DNA of 64,000 nucleotides, taken from positions 372,001 through 436,000 of the forward strand of contig NZ_CP031834.1 in the NCBI RefSeq assembly GCF_003590645.1, read 5' to 3'. Below the pieces are notes generated by a model. The model was not told the origin of the DNA. It saw only the letters and a list, made by a program, of their open reading frames with translations, and did not search any database. The position numbers and the translations under genes were made by a program. Below are positions 27,878 through 36,099 of the stretch, in pieces. This DNA is from Mesorhizobium sp. DCY119. Lineage in GTDB: Bacteria > Pseudomonadota > Alphaproteobacteria > Rhizobiales > Rhizobiaceae. Numbering within the stretch: position 1 is the first letter of the stretch; each line of letters starts with the position of its first letter.

Positions 27878-28989
27878 ACGGCCCGCAGGTATCCTGGCTG
27901 GCCGACGGCAAGCGCCTTCACCTCAACCATGGCCCTATCGACTTGATCATCGAGTCTTTCGGCGAGGCGACGGAAGTGCGCGCTACGTATGAGCAAGCGG
28001 TCGCGCGTTTCCAGACGGTGCTGACCGAACTCGTCGCCGAACTGCCGGAGTTGCGCCGGCCTGCAAGTGTTCAGCCACGCGCCTTTGCCGGCGTTGTGGC
28101 GCGACGCATGGAGGCGGCGGTCAGCCGGCTTGCTGACAAGAACTTCATCACCCCGATGGCCGCAGTCGCGGGTTCCGTGGCAGAGGAAATCCTTGCTTCC
28201 ATGCTCATAGGTCGAACCTTGCAAAAGGCCTATGTCAACAATGGCGGCGACATCGCACTGCATCTCGCACCCGGGGAAACGATGACGCTGGCCATCGCCG
28301 GCACCGGCCACGGCTTTGCCGACCGCATCACCATCCGGGCGGAAGACGGGATAGGTGGCATCGCCACCTCCGGCTGGCGCGGGCGCAGCCATTCGCTCGG
28401 CATCGCCGATGCGGTGACTGTTCTGGCGCACACGGCGGCCGAGGCCGACGCGGCGGCGACGCTGATCGCCAATGCCGTCGACCTGCCAGGGCATGCGGCA
28501 ATCGCACGGCGGCCGGCGCGGGAGCTCGCGCCCGACAGCGATCTTGGCGACCGGTTGGTGACGGTCGGTGTTGGGGTGCTCAGCTCTGCCGAGGTAGACG
28601 CTGCACTGGGGCGTGGCCTTGATGTTGCAGAAGACTTTCGCCGGCGTGGACTGATTGAGACAGCAGCGCTGTTTCTGGATGGCGACAGTCGCCTGTGCGG
28701 GGAGGTTCGTCCTGAAGCATTGATGGCCCACGCTGCACCCTCTGTCCTGCCGAACATCTCCCGCGCCGCGACAATCGCATATGGCACGGCTAACCCCCAC
28801 TCCGCCGAGCTTCGCTCGGCACCTCTCCCCCTCAAAAGGGGAGAGGAAAGGCGCCAGCCTTGCCGAGGTGCGTTTCCTCTCCCCCGTCGATCGGGGGAGA
28901 GGTGGCTCGGCGAAGCCGAGACGGAGTGGGGGTCGAATTCTATAGGCGATTACCCTGCCCTTGGAGATGTCCAGCAGGACAGAGGGTAG
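27874..28989 (+). CDS. UPF0280 family protein (ApbE-related fold) with repeat-derived C-terminus
   Basis: A 371-residue protein starting at ATG 27874 in ATGA overlap with the reductase-like gene. Residues 1 to about 285 look like UPF0280: HGPIDLIIESFGEATEVR, AGSVAEEILASML, KAYVNNGGDIALHL and GGIATSGWRGRSHSLGIADAVTVLA. The last pattern resembles ApbE flavin transferases (a GGIATSG turn before the metal-binding region), so a flavin-attachment role is possible. From about residue 288 the frame runs through a nested pair of palindromic repeats to a stop at 28987-28989. The usual family length is near 290, so the last ~80 residues are repeat-derived and the native stop appears lost. Confidence 0.75.
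   Translation: MNGPQVSWLADGKRLHLNHGPIDLIIESFGEATEVRATYEQAVARFQTVLTELVAELPELRRPASVQPRAFAGVVARRMEAAVSRLADKNFITPMAAVAGSVAEEILASMLIGRTLQKAYVNNGGDIALHLAPGETMTLAIAGTGHGFADRITIRAEDGIGGIATSGWRGRSHSLGIADAVTVLAHTAAEADAAATLIANAVDLPGHAAIARRPARELAPDSDLGDRLVTVGVGVLSSAEVDAALGRGLDVAEDFRRRGLIETAALFLDGDSRLCGEVRPEALMAHAAPSVLPNISRAATIAYGTANPHSAELRSAPLPLKRGEERRQPCRGAFPLPRRSGERWLGEAETEWGSNSIGDYPALGDVQQDRG
28738..28986. repeat. Nested palindromic elements: family B inserted in family A
   Basis: Outer arms 28738-28763 (CCCTCTGTCCTGCCGAACAT) and 28963-28986 (its near complement) are family-A ends. Between them lies a complete family-B element (about 28770-28955) with CCCCCACTCCG / CGGAGTGGGGG ends. The arrangement implies that B entered a pre-existing A copy. 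The reading frame of the UPF0280 gene stays open through almost all of it. Confidence 0.85.
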
Positions 28990-29052
28990 TGCGAATGCGC
29001 CCGCAAACAATCCTCGTTCCCACCACTCGACAAACATCGAAAGACCCGCACC

Positions 29053-29637
29053 ATGCCTGACTTCCCGATCCGCAAGATCGCCGTCCTGACCGAAGAAATC
29101 TTTCACGAGGGCGGCCCCGCCACCAGCGAACCGCGCCGGCGCGTTGCCGGGCTGGCCGTCGTGAAAAACCCCTTCGCCGGCCGATACGCCGAGGAACTGC
29201 AGAGCGCGATGGACGATCTGAAGCCGCTGGGCCTGCTCCTCACCGACAGGATGATCGAGGCACTGGGCGGCGACATCAAGGCTATCGACGGCTATGGCAA
29301 GGGCGCCATAGTCGGCACCGGCGGCGAGATCGAGCATGGGGCGCTGTGGCATGTGCCGGGCGGCTATGCCATGCGCGAACGCCTCGGCCAGGCGAAGGCC
29401 ATCGTGCCGTCGGCGATGAAGGTCGGCGCTTTCGGCTCGCGCCTCGACGTGCCGCTCGGCCATACCAACGCCGCCTATGTGCGCAGCCATTTCGATGCCA
29501 TGGAAGTCGGCATCGCCGACGGCCCACGGCCGGACGAAATCCTGTTCTGCCTTGCCATGGCCTGCGGTCCGCGTATTCATAGCCGCATGGGCGGTCTTGA
29601 AGCCAAGGACATCAAGGTCTGGGACGGGCAGCGATGA
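29053..29637 (+). CDS. Amino acid synthesis family protein (PF06684, former DUF1185)
   Basis: A 194-residue cytoplasmic protein of the family named AA_synth, whose known structures show a variant of the Bacillus chorismate mutase fold without a proven reaction. Visible landmarks are VLTEEIFHEGG near residue 11, AVVKNPFAGRY near 39, GKGAIVGTGGEIEHGALWH near 81-99, MKVGAFGSRLDVPLGH and MACGPRIHSRMGG near the end. Length is typical. It overlaps the MarR gene by four bases. In this context it could act on an intermediate of heterocycle breakdown; that is inference. Confidence 0.82.
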   Translation: MPDFPIRKIAVLTEEIFHEGGPATSEPRRRVAGLAVVKNPFAGRYAEELQSAMDDLKPLGLLLTDRMIEALGGDIKAIDGYGKGAIVGTGGEIEHGALWHVPGGYAMRERLGQAKAIVPSAMKVGAFGSRLDVPLGHTNAAYVRSHFDAMEVGIADGPRPDEILFCLAMACGPRIHSRMGGLEAKDIKVWDGQR

Positions 29638-30092
29638 CCGGAGAAGACAATCTCCTGAAGCTTGTTGAAGCCGACGAGACGGAAGGCGAGTACCATCTGC
29701 AGGAGCAGGTCGGCTTTATCCTGCGCAAGGCGCATCAGCGCCATGTCTCAATCTTCGCCTCGCATATAGGCGACCTGACGCCGCCGCAGTTTGCAGCGCT
29801 CGCCAAGCTGCATGATGTCGGCGAGACCTCGCAGAACCAGCTCGGCACCCTGATAGCCATGGACGCGGCGACCGTCAAAGGCGTCATCGACCGGCTGAAG
29901 GCGCGCGGGTTGGTCGAACTGTCCAAGCACGAGGTCGACAAGCGCCGGCTGCTGGTCAGCCTGACGGTGGAGGGCCGCGCCATGGTGGAGCGGCTGATAC
30001 CGCTGGCCCAGAAGATCACCGAGGAAACGCTGGCGCCGCTGACGCCGAAGGAGATCGGCACCTTCCTGAAGCTGCTGGCCAAGATGGCGTAA
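29634..30092 (+). CDS. MarR family transcriptional regulator
   Basis: A 152-residue winged-helix regulator. The recognition region is NQLGTLIAMDAATVKGVIDRLKARG (about residues 69-93, shown in part), followed by the wing SKHEVDKRRLLVSLT. N- and C-terminal helices form the dimer interface. It is coupled to the AA_synth gene by an ATGA overlap, so it belongs to the catabolic operon, and probably derepresses it when a pathway acid binds. No confident operator could be assigned; CATTTGTGTGCGAATG at 22085-22100, upstream of the Mo-hydroxylase operon, is a partly palindromic candidate. Confidence 0.9.
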   Translation: MTGEDNLLKLVEADETEGEYHLQEQVGFILRKAHQRHVSIFASHIGDLTPPQFAALAKLHDVGETSQNQLGTLIAMDAATVKGVIDRLKARGLVELSKHEVDKRRLLVSLTVEGRAMVERLIPLAQKITEETLAPLTPKEIGTFLKLLAKMA

Positions 30093-30353
30093 CTCGCCTG
30101 CCGCATAGGCGAAAGGCTGAAGCATACCCCAAAGATCGGAATCGATTTTTGAAAGTCTCGCGCCCAGATTAGAAATAGCTAATGCGCGGTATATCCACTT
30201 TGACATATCGTTTCAACGCTCGCAGACCGCCCATGGCGCATGCGACATTTGCGTATGCTGCAGTGCGATATTTTATGTTGCAACGCAATAAAATCAGCGT
30301 AGGCTGAGTTCGAACCCTGGGAGGAGCAACCGTTTCACGGAAGGCGTGAAAGC

Positions 30354-30584
30354 ATGCTCCAGATCATGATCCTCGTTTGCTCGGTCAATGTTTCCCCGGT
30401 CGACTGCCAGATGGAAACCGCCCTCGACGTCATCAGCGGCCCGCAGACGGCCAGCGCCATTTCCTGCGGCATGCAGGGCCAGGCGCTGATAGCGTCGACC
30501 TCATTCGCCAGGCGGCGCCCCGGCGAATATGTGAAAATCAAATGCACGCATTTGAAAGAGGCAAGGACGGCGCAGAAGATCTGA
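30354..30584 (+). CDS. Small conserved hypothetical protein
   Basis: A 76-residue protein with a hydrophobic start (MILVCSVNVSP), paired cysteines (Cys9, Cys18, Cys38) and the body CQMETALDVISGPQTASAISC, a pattern I associate with small rhizobial hypotheticals of similar size. The start could be ATG 30354 or ATG 30366. The 261-base gap upstream is AT-rich and contains TTGACA at 30201-30206, suggesting its own promoter. Codon use looks normal. It may be secreted or periplasmic; no function can be given. Confidence 0.5.
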   Translation: MLQIMILVCSVNVSPVDCQMETALDVISGPQTASAISCGMQGQALIASTSFARRRPGEYVKIKCTHLKEARTAQKI

Positions 30585-30636
30585 AGGCCGAATACTTGCA
30601 AGACGAATGAGCTTGGCCTTGCCAAGGTGTGCCTAA

Positions 30637-30829
30637 TCCCCCTCTCCGTCTCGGCTTCGCCGATCCACATTCCGGGGCGAGCCACGGGTCTCGCCCGTCC
30701 TCCGGACCCCCCATTTCATGGGGGCGAGGAACCCAGGTTCTGCAAAGCTGCGACCTCGGCGAGTGCCGGTTCCTCGCCCCCGCATAGCGGGGGAGAGGTG
30801 GATCGGCGAAGCCGAGACGGAGAGGGGGA
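30637..30829. repeat. Palindromic element related to family B, copy 4
   Basis: Inverted CCCCCTCTCCGTCTCGGCTT / AAGCCGAGACGGAGAGGGGG ends enclose inner GGGGCGAGGAACC / GGTTCCTCGCCCC arms, about 193 bp in all. It lies just before the converging end of the hyuB gene and may help end its transcription. The same variant recurs at 50.16 kb. Confidence 0.88.
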
Positions 30830-30856
30830 ATTCCAGCCAGCACCGTTCCGAAGTCG

Positions 30857-32599
30857 TTACTTTTTCGCCACCCGCAGTTCCCGCGTCGCTTCCCGGTCGA
30901 TCGAGTTCGCCGCCACCACGACCCCGAACATCTCTGCTGCCTGCTCAGCCGTGTAGTAGCCCAGCCGGACATCCCTCAGCACCAGTTCGGGATCGCGCTT
31001 GAGCGGATCGCCGTAGCCGCCGCCACCGGGTGTGCCGACCTGTACGCGGTCACCGGCCCTCAGTGGAATGTCCTGTTCCTTCGACAGATGCGGGGGCACA
31101 TGGGCCTCGCCGCCTCGATAAACGGTGACGGAATTAACCGCGCCATCGCTGCCGCCGCGCACGCCCTGCGGACCGACGCGGCCATGGTCCATGACGAAGG
31201 AGGCACGCGCCTCGCCGCGCAGCAGTTCCACTTCGTATGCCAGCCCGAAGCCGCCGCGATGTTCGCCCGCGCCGCCCGAGCCTTCGCGCAGCGCATAGTG
31301 GCGGTAGAGCACGGGATAGGCCTGCTCCATGATCTCGACCGGCGGCGATTTCGAAATGCCGATGGTCGAGCAGCCATTGGAGAGGCCGTCATGGGAAAGA
31401 TTGCCGCCATAGCCACCGCCGGAAATCTGGTACATGACATAGTCGCGGCCCCGTGCCGGGTCGCTGCCGCCGAGCGCGAAATTGCCGCTGGAGCCGGCGG
31501 GCGCTGCCGTCACTTTTTCAGGCACTGCCTGCACCATGGCCGCAAACACCGCCTCGGCGATGCGCTGCGAAACCTCCGCCGCACATCCGGAAACCGGGCG
31601 GGGGTATCTGGCGTCGAGGAACGTTCCCTCCGGCCGCTTCACCTCCAGCGGCTCGAAGGCGCCGGCGCTGATCGGCACATCGGGGAAGATGTGGCGCATG
31701 GCGAGATAGACCGACGATAAGGTCGTGGCCAGCACGCTGTTCATCGGGCCGATGCAGGGCGGGCTCGATCCCTCGAAATCGAAGGTCAGCGTATCGCCCT
31801 GTTTCTCGATCGCCAGCGCGATGGTCAGCGGCTGGTCGACCACGCCGTCGGAATCGACGAAGGCCTTCGAGCGGTAGATGCCGTCCGGGATCGGCGCGAT
31901 ATGCGCCCGCATCTGCTCGGCAGCGCGCCGGCGCAGTTCGGCGATGGCCTCGATCACCGTTTCGTCACCGTAACGATCGAGGATCGCAAAGAGCCGATCC
32001 TGCCCGACATAAAGCGCTGCTGCCTGGGCGCGGATGTCGCCGATGCGCTGGTCGGCAACGCGGATGTTCGAGCAGATGATCGAATAGATCTCCTGGTCGA
32101 GCATCTTCTTCTTGAACAGTTTTACCGGCGGCAGGCGCAGGCCCTCCTGCTCAACCGCCGTCGCTGAGGCGGAAAACCCGCCCGGCACCGAACCGCCGAT
32201 ATCGGGCCAGTGGCCGGTGTTGGAGAGCCAGCAGAAGATTTTTCCGCCGCGCCACACCGGCATGGCGAAGCGCACATCCATCAGATGCGTGCCGCCGAGA
32301 TAGGGGTCGTTGACGATGTAGATATCGCCCTCGTCCGGGGCCGCGCATCTGCCGTCGCGGATCATCCCGATGATCGTGCGCGTCGAATACTGCATCACGC
32401 CGACGAACACCGGCAGACCCTGCGAACCTTGCGCGATCAGCGAGCCGTCCTGGGCTGAATAGATGCCGTCGGAGCGGTCGTTGGCCTCGGCGATGACAGG
32501 GGAGAATGCGGCGCGCGAAAAGGTGAGGTCCATCTCGTCGCAGGTCTGCTGGAGCGCTGCCTGGATGACGGAGAGGGTGATGGCGTCGAGGGAGGTCAT
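30857..32599 (-). CDS. hyuB: Hydantoinase B / oxoprolinase family subunit
   Basis: A 580-residue protein. I start it at ATG 32599 (MTSLDAITLSVIQAALQQTC); the longer frame to 32707 would translate part of a palindromic repeat. Family motifs include DGIYSAQDGSLIAQGSQGLP, DIYIVNDPYLGGTHLMDV, LSNTGHWPDIGG and a C-terminal GTPGGGGYGDP. With HyuA it would form an ATP-dependent ring-opening enzyme for hydantoins, 5-oxoproline or another cyclic amide. It lies 169 bases after hyuA, with a repeat between them, in the same orientation. Confidence 0.9.
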   Translation of the reverse strand: MTSLDAITLSVIQAALQQTCDEMDLTFSRAAFSPVIAEANDRSDGIYSAQDGSLIAQGSQGLPVFVGVMQYSTRTIIGMIRDGRCAAPDEGDIYIVNDPYLGGTHLMDVRFAMPVWRGGKIFCWLSNTGHWPDIGGSVPGGFSASATAVEQEGLRLPPVKLFKKKMLDQEIYSIICSNIRVADQRIGDIRAQAAALYVGQDRLFAILDRYGDETVIEAIAELRRRAAEQMRAHIAPIPDGIYRSKAFVDSDGVVDQPLTIALAIEKQGDTLTFDFEGSSPPCIGPMNSVLATTLSSVYLAMRHIFPDVPISAGAFEPLEVKRPEGTFLDARYPRPVSGCAAEVSQRIAEAVFAAMVQAVPEKVTAAPAGSSGNFALGGSDPARGRDYVMYQISGGGYGGNLSHDGLSNGCSTIGISKSPPVEIMEQAYPVLYRHYALREGSGGAGEHRGGFGLAYEVELLRGEARASFVMDHGRVGPQGVRGGSDGAVNSVTVYRGGEAHVPPHLSKEQDIPLRAGDRVQVGTPGGGGYGDPLKRDPELVLRDVRLGYYTAEQAAEMFGVVVAANSIDREATRELRVAKK

Positions 32600-32608
32600 A
32601 GCGCCAAT

Positions 32609-32753
32609 CTCCTCCCTCCCCCTTGTGGGGAGGGATCGAGGGTGGGGGTATTTGCCGTGCGCCCTTCGTTGACTTCCTGCGACACTGCACGGCCGTAAGT
32701 ACGACAAGCAAAGGAACCCCCACCCCTAACCCCTCCCCACAAGGGGGAGGGGG
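32609..32753. repeat. Palindromic element, family D, copy 1
   Basis: About 145 bp with inverted CCTCCCCCTTGTGGGGAGGG and CCCTCCCCACAAGGGGGAGG ends and inner GGGTGGGGGT / ACCCCCACCC arms. It fills the hyuA-hyuB gap, so a polycistronic mRNA would carry it as a hairpin. Confidence 0.85.
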
Positions 32754-32768
32754 ACAACGGCATCGCGT

Positions 32769-34838
32769 TCATTTGCCCACCTCGATCACAATATTCCCAT
32801 CGCCGTCCGACCGCGCCTTATCACCAGGCTCCAGCACCGTCGTGGCATCCATCTGCTCAAGGATCGCCGGCCCCACAATCTCAGCATCCAGCGGCAGCTT
32901 TTCGCGGGCGTAGACCGGCGTGTCGTGCCATGCGCCATCATACCAGACCGGCCGCGTCTCGCGCAGCGCGCCTTCCAGCGTCTTCGCCCGCCCCGCCGGG
33001 TCGATCAGCCGCGAAAGATCGACCGCGGGTCGCACGCCGGTGACCGAAGTGTTGAGGTTGACCAGATTGGCTCGGATTTCCGGCAGTTCCACCTTGAAGC
33101 GGGCGAAATAGGCTTTTTCGAACAGGCTTTGCAGCGTCGCGCGATCCACTTGCGCCGACGGCAGCGGCACGTTGAGGATATGGGTCTGGCCGACGAACTG
33201 CATGTCGGCCGAATGCGTCACCCGAATGCTTTCCGGCTTCACCGCTTCCTTGGCGATGAGTGCCGCGCCCTCCTCGCGATGCCACTGCAGGATATCAGCA
33301 ATACGTGCCTCATCGACGCTCGCCACCGGCTGGTTGACGGTGTTGACGAAATCGTGGCGCAAGTCGGCCACCACGCAGCCCAGCGCATTGGTGATGCCGG
33401 GCCGCGCCGGCACCAGCACCTTCGGCAGGCCGAGTTCGCGGGCAAGTGCCGTCGCATGCAGCGGCCCTGCCCCGCCGAAAGCGAACAGCGCGAAGTCGCG
33501 CGGGTCGTGGCCGCGCGCCACCGAAACCATGCGGATCGCGCCCGCCATCTTCATGTTGCCGAGCCGCAGGACCGCGCCCGCCGCCGCGACACCGTCAAGG
33601 CCGGTCGCCTGCCCGATCCTGTCGGCGAAGATCGCGCGCACATGCTCGACCGTCACCGGGTTCTCCACCGCCAGCAGCTTTTTCGGATCGAGCCGCCCCA
33701 GCACCAGATTGGCGTCGGTGATGGTCGGCTCCGTGCCGTCGCGCCCGTAGCAGATCGGGCCGGGATTGGCGCCGGCACTTTCCGGCCCGACCTGGATCAG
33801 CCCCGAAGCATCGACGCGCGCAATCGAGCCGCCGCCCGCCCCCACGGTGTGCACCGCCACCATCGGCACATGGATCGGCATCGCATATTCGATCTCGGTC
33901 TCGTTCGACACCGCCGGCTCGGCGTTCTGGATCAGCGCCACGTCGGTCGAGGTGCCGCCCATGTCGTAGGTGACGAGATTCTCATAACCGGCGCGCTTGC
34001 CGGTATAGGCCGCCGCAATCACGCCCGAAGCCGGGCCCGACATCACCGTCTTGGCTGATTCACGTGTGACGAAGCGGGCCGAGATCATGCCGCCATTGCC
34101 GTTCATGATCAGGAAATCACGGCCATAGCCGCGCGCTTCCAGTTCCGTGCGCAGCCGCTCGACATAGCGCTCGAGGATAGGCTGCACCGAGGCGTTGACG
34201 GCAGCGGTGACCCCACGCTCGAATTCACGCGCCTCCGAAAGCAGCGCGTGGCCGGTGGTGATGTAGCCGTTCGGCCAGCTTTCCCGCGCGATCTCGGCTG
34301 CACGTTTCTCGTGCTCCGGATTGGCGTAGGCGTGCAAAAAGTGGATGACGAGGGATTCGCAGCCGGCCTCGATCAGACGCTGCACGGCCTCGCGCATCTC
34401 CGCCTCGTCGAGCGGGATGCGAACTGCCCCCGATGCTTCCACGCGCTCGGACACTTCCAGCCGCAAGTCGCGCGGAATGACAGGCACGAACACGCCCGTC
34501 ATGCCATAGGCCTGCGGCCGCGTGCGGCGGCCAAGCTCGATCACGTCGCGAAAGCCGCGAGTGGTGATCATGCCGGTGCGCGCCAGCCGGCGCTCCAGCA
34601 CGGCGTTGGTGGTTGTGGTCGTGCCATGCACGATCAGGCCGATCTCGGGAATGGGAAAGCCGGTGTCGGCAAGGGCCGAAACCACGCCGAAAGCCTGGTT
34701 GTGAACGGTGGTCGGCGTCTTGGCGATGTGCACCCGGCCGCCGCCCCGGCCGTCGATCATCAAGAGGTCGGTAAAGGTCCCGCCGACATCGATGCCGGCG
34801 ACCACACTTCCGGCATTTGCGGAATAATTCTCAACCAT
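32769..34838 (-). CDS. hyuA: Hydantoinase A / oxoprolinase family ATP-binding subunit
   Basis: A 689-residue subunit of the hydantoinase/5-oxoprolinase family. The actin-like ATPase part shows VVAGIDVGGTFTDLLMID (about residues 12-29), HGTTTTTNAVLERR near 70, and YDMGGTSTDVALI near 294. HTVGAGGGSIA near 334 is also diagnostic. It would phosphorylate the amide carbonyl so that the lactam can be opened by HyuB. Upstream lies a divergent promoter region shared with fpr. Substrate open; a lactam from nicotinate breakdown is an attractive candidate. Confidence 0.92.
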   Translation of the reverse strand: MVENYSANAGSVVAGIDVGGTFTDLLMIDGRGGGRVHIAKTPTTVHNQAFGVVSALADTGFPIPEIGLIVHGTTTTTNAVLERRLARTGMITTRGFRDVIELGRRTRPQAYGMTGVFVPVIPRDLRLEVSERVEASGAVRIPLDEAEMREAVQRLIEAGCESLVIHFLHAYANPEHEKRAAEIARESWPNGYITTGHALLSEAREFERGVTAAVNASVQPILERYVERLRTELEARGYGRDFLIMNGNGGMISARFVTRESAKTVMSGPASGVIAAAYTGKRAGYENLVTYDMGGTSTDVALIQNAEPAVSNETEIEYAMPIHVPMVAVHTVGAGGGSIARVDASGLIQVGPESAGANPGPICYGRDGTEPTITDANLVLGRLDPKKLLAVENPVTVEHVRAIFADRIGQATGLDGVAAAGAVLRLGNMKMAGAIRMVSVARGHDPRDFALFAFGGAGPLHATALARELGLPKVLVPARPGITNALGCVVADLRHDFVNTVNQPVASVDEARIADILQWHREEGAALIAKEAVKPESIRVTHSADMQFVGQTHILNVPLPSAQVDRATLQSLFEKAYFARFKVELPEIRANLVNLNTSVTGVRPAVDLSRLIDPAGRAKTLEGALRETRPVWYDGAWHDTPVYAREKLPLDAEIVGPAILEQMDATTVLEPGDKARSDGDGNIVIEVGK

Positions 34839-34905
34839 GCTCGAAACCCGAAATGTCCGGCCTAAGGATGGGAAGTAGATTGGAAAGGTGTTTCACGTCG
34901 CTATC

Positions 34906-34929
34906 TTGACGTCAATATCGTTTGTATAC
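34906..34929. promoter_or_regulatory. Palindrome and shared motif in the hyuA-fpr intergenic region
   Basis: TTGACGTCAA (34906-34915) is a perfect 10-bp palindrome. GTTTGTATAC (34920-34929) recurs exactly at 15861-15870, before the liv-type binding-protein gene. The gap from 34839 to 35048 is otherwise AT-rich and gene-free. The repeats suggest regulator binding, identity unknown. Confidence 0.4.
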
Positions 34930-35048
34930 TAATAAATTTCGGACACAAGAGTCTACCGTTTCGGGATTTGTGGTGGCGCGCCGGGCAGTCAGGCCTTGGT
35001 TCGCAGGGCGATGTTTTTGCGCCGCCGCAGGCACAAGGTTTGGTTTCG

Positions 35049-35876
35049 ATGAACACCGCGACTGCCCTGAATACCGTTGGCGCCAAGCCGCTCGACTTCC
35101 CTATACCGGCCAATGTTCATGCCGAGACCGTCGTCTCGGTCAAGCACTATACCGACCGCCTGTTCTCCTTCCGCATCACCCGGCCGCAGTCGCTGCGCTT
35201 CCGCTCGGGCGAGTTCGTCATGATCGGCCTGCCCAATGCCGAGAAGCCGGTGTTCCGCGCCTATTCGGTCGCCAGCCCGGCCTGGGACGAGGAACTGGAA
35301 TTCTTCTCGATCAAGGTGCCGGACGGTCCGCTGACCTCGCACCTGCAGAAGATCCAGCCCGGCGACACGGTGCTGATGCGCCAGAAGGCGACCGGCACGC
35401 TGGTGGTCGACGCGCTGACGCCGGCCAAGCGCCTGTTCATGATCTCTACCGGCACCGGCGTGGCGCCCTTCGCCAGCCTGCTGCGCGATCCCGACACCTA
35501 CGAAAAGTTCGATCAGGTCATCCTCACCCACACCTGCCGCGACGTGGCCGAGCTTGCCTATGGCAAGGAGCTGGTTGAGGGACTGGAGAACGATCCGCTG
35601 ATCGGCGAACTCACCCATGGCCGCGTCACGCTCTATTCGACGACGACGCGCGAAGAGTCCTCCCATATGGGCCGCATCACCGCGCTGATCGGCTCGGGCA
35701 AGTTCTATTCCGACCTCGGCATCGAAAAGCTGAACCCGGAAACCGACCGCATCATGATCTGCGGCTCGATGCACATGCTGAAGGACGTCAAGGAACTCGC
35801 CGAAAGCCTCGGCTTCGACGAAGGCTCCCTCAGCCACCCCTCGACCTTCGTCGTCGAGCGCGCTTTCGTCGGCTGA
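35049..35876 (+). CDS. fpr: Ferredoxin-NADP reductase
   Basis: A 275-residue flavoenzyme exchanging electrons between NADPH and ferredoxin or flavodoxin. I start at ATG 35049; an upstream in-frame start at 34968 adds 27 residues that do not look like the family. FAD-binding RAYSVASPAWDEELEFFSIKV (in part, near residue 65), NADP-binding STGTGVAPFASLLRDP near 135, CGSMHMLKDV near 238, and the terminal VVERAFVG are characteristic of the bacterial subclass I enzymes. It could feed electrons to the reductase-like Fe-S protein, though rhizobia also use Fpr generally. Confidence 0.93.
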   Translation: MNTATALNTVGAKPLDFPIPANVHAETVVSVKHYTDRLFSFRITRPQSLRFRSGEFVMIGLPNAEKPVFRAYSVASPAWDEELEFFSIKVPDGPLTSHLQKIQPGDTVLMRQKATGTLVVDALTPAKRLFMISTGTGVAPFASLLRDPDTYEKFDQVILTHTCRDVAELAYGKELVEGLENDPLIGELTHGRVTLYSTTTREESSHMGRITALIGSGKFYSDLGIEKLNPETDRIMICGSMHMLKDVKELAESLGFDEGSLSHPSTFVVERAFVG

Positions 35877-36099
35877 GTTTTTGGCGAGTGGCGGGTGTCG
35901 CTCGTTTTGGCCGATTTTCTCCGGAAATCTTCGGACGCAAGCTTCAGCGTCGGTAGTTGGTGACTACGTCCGTGACATCGCCAACGTCAACCTTGACGAT
36001 TAGCGATGCCAACCATGACGTCGTCTTCCCGGAAACCGCAGCGAAGCGGAGGTTATCCGGCACCCATTGGCCGCAGCATCGTCAGGCACGGCCCGGTCC

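Noticed and set aside
32600-32707. 36-residue N-terminal extension of HyuB
   Set aside because: The extension translates a family-D repeat; the ATG at 32599 begins the conserved domain.
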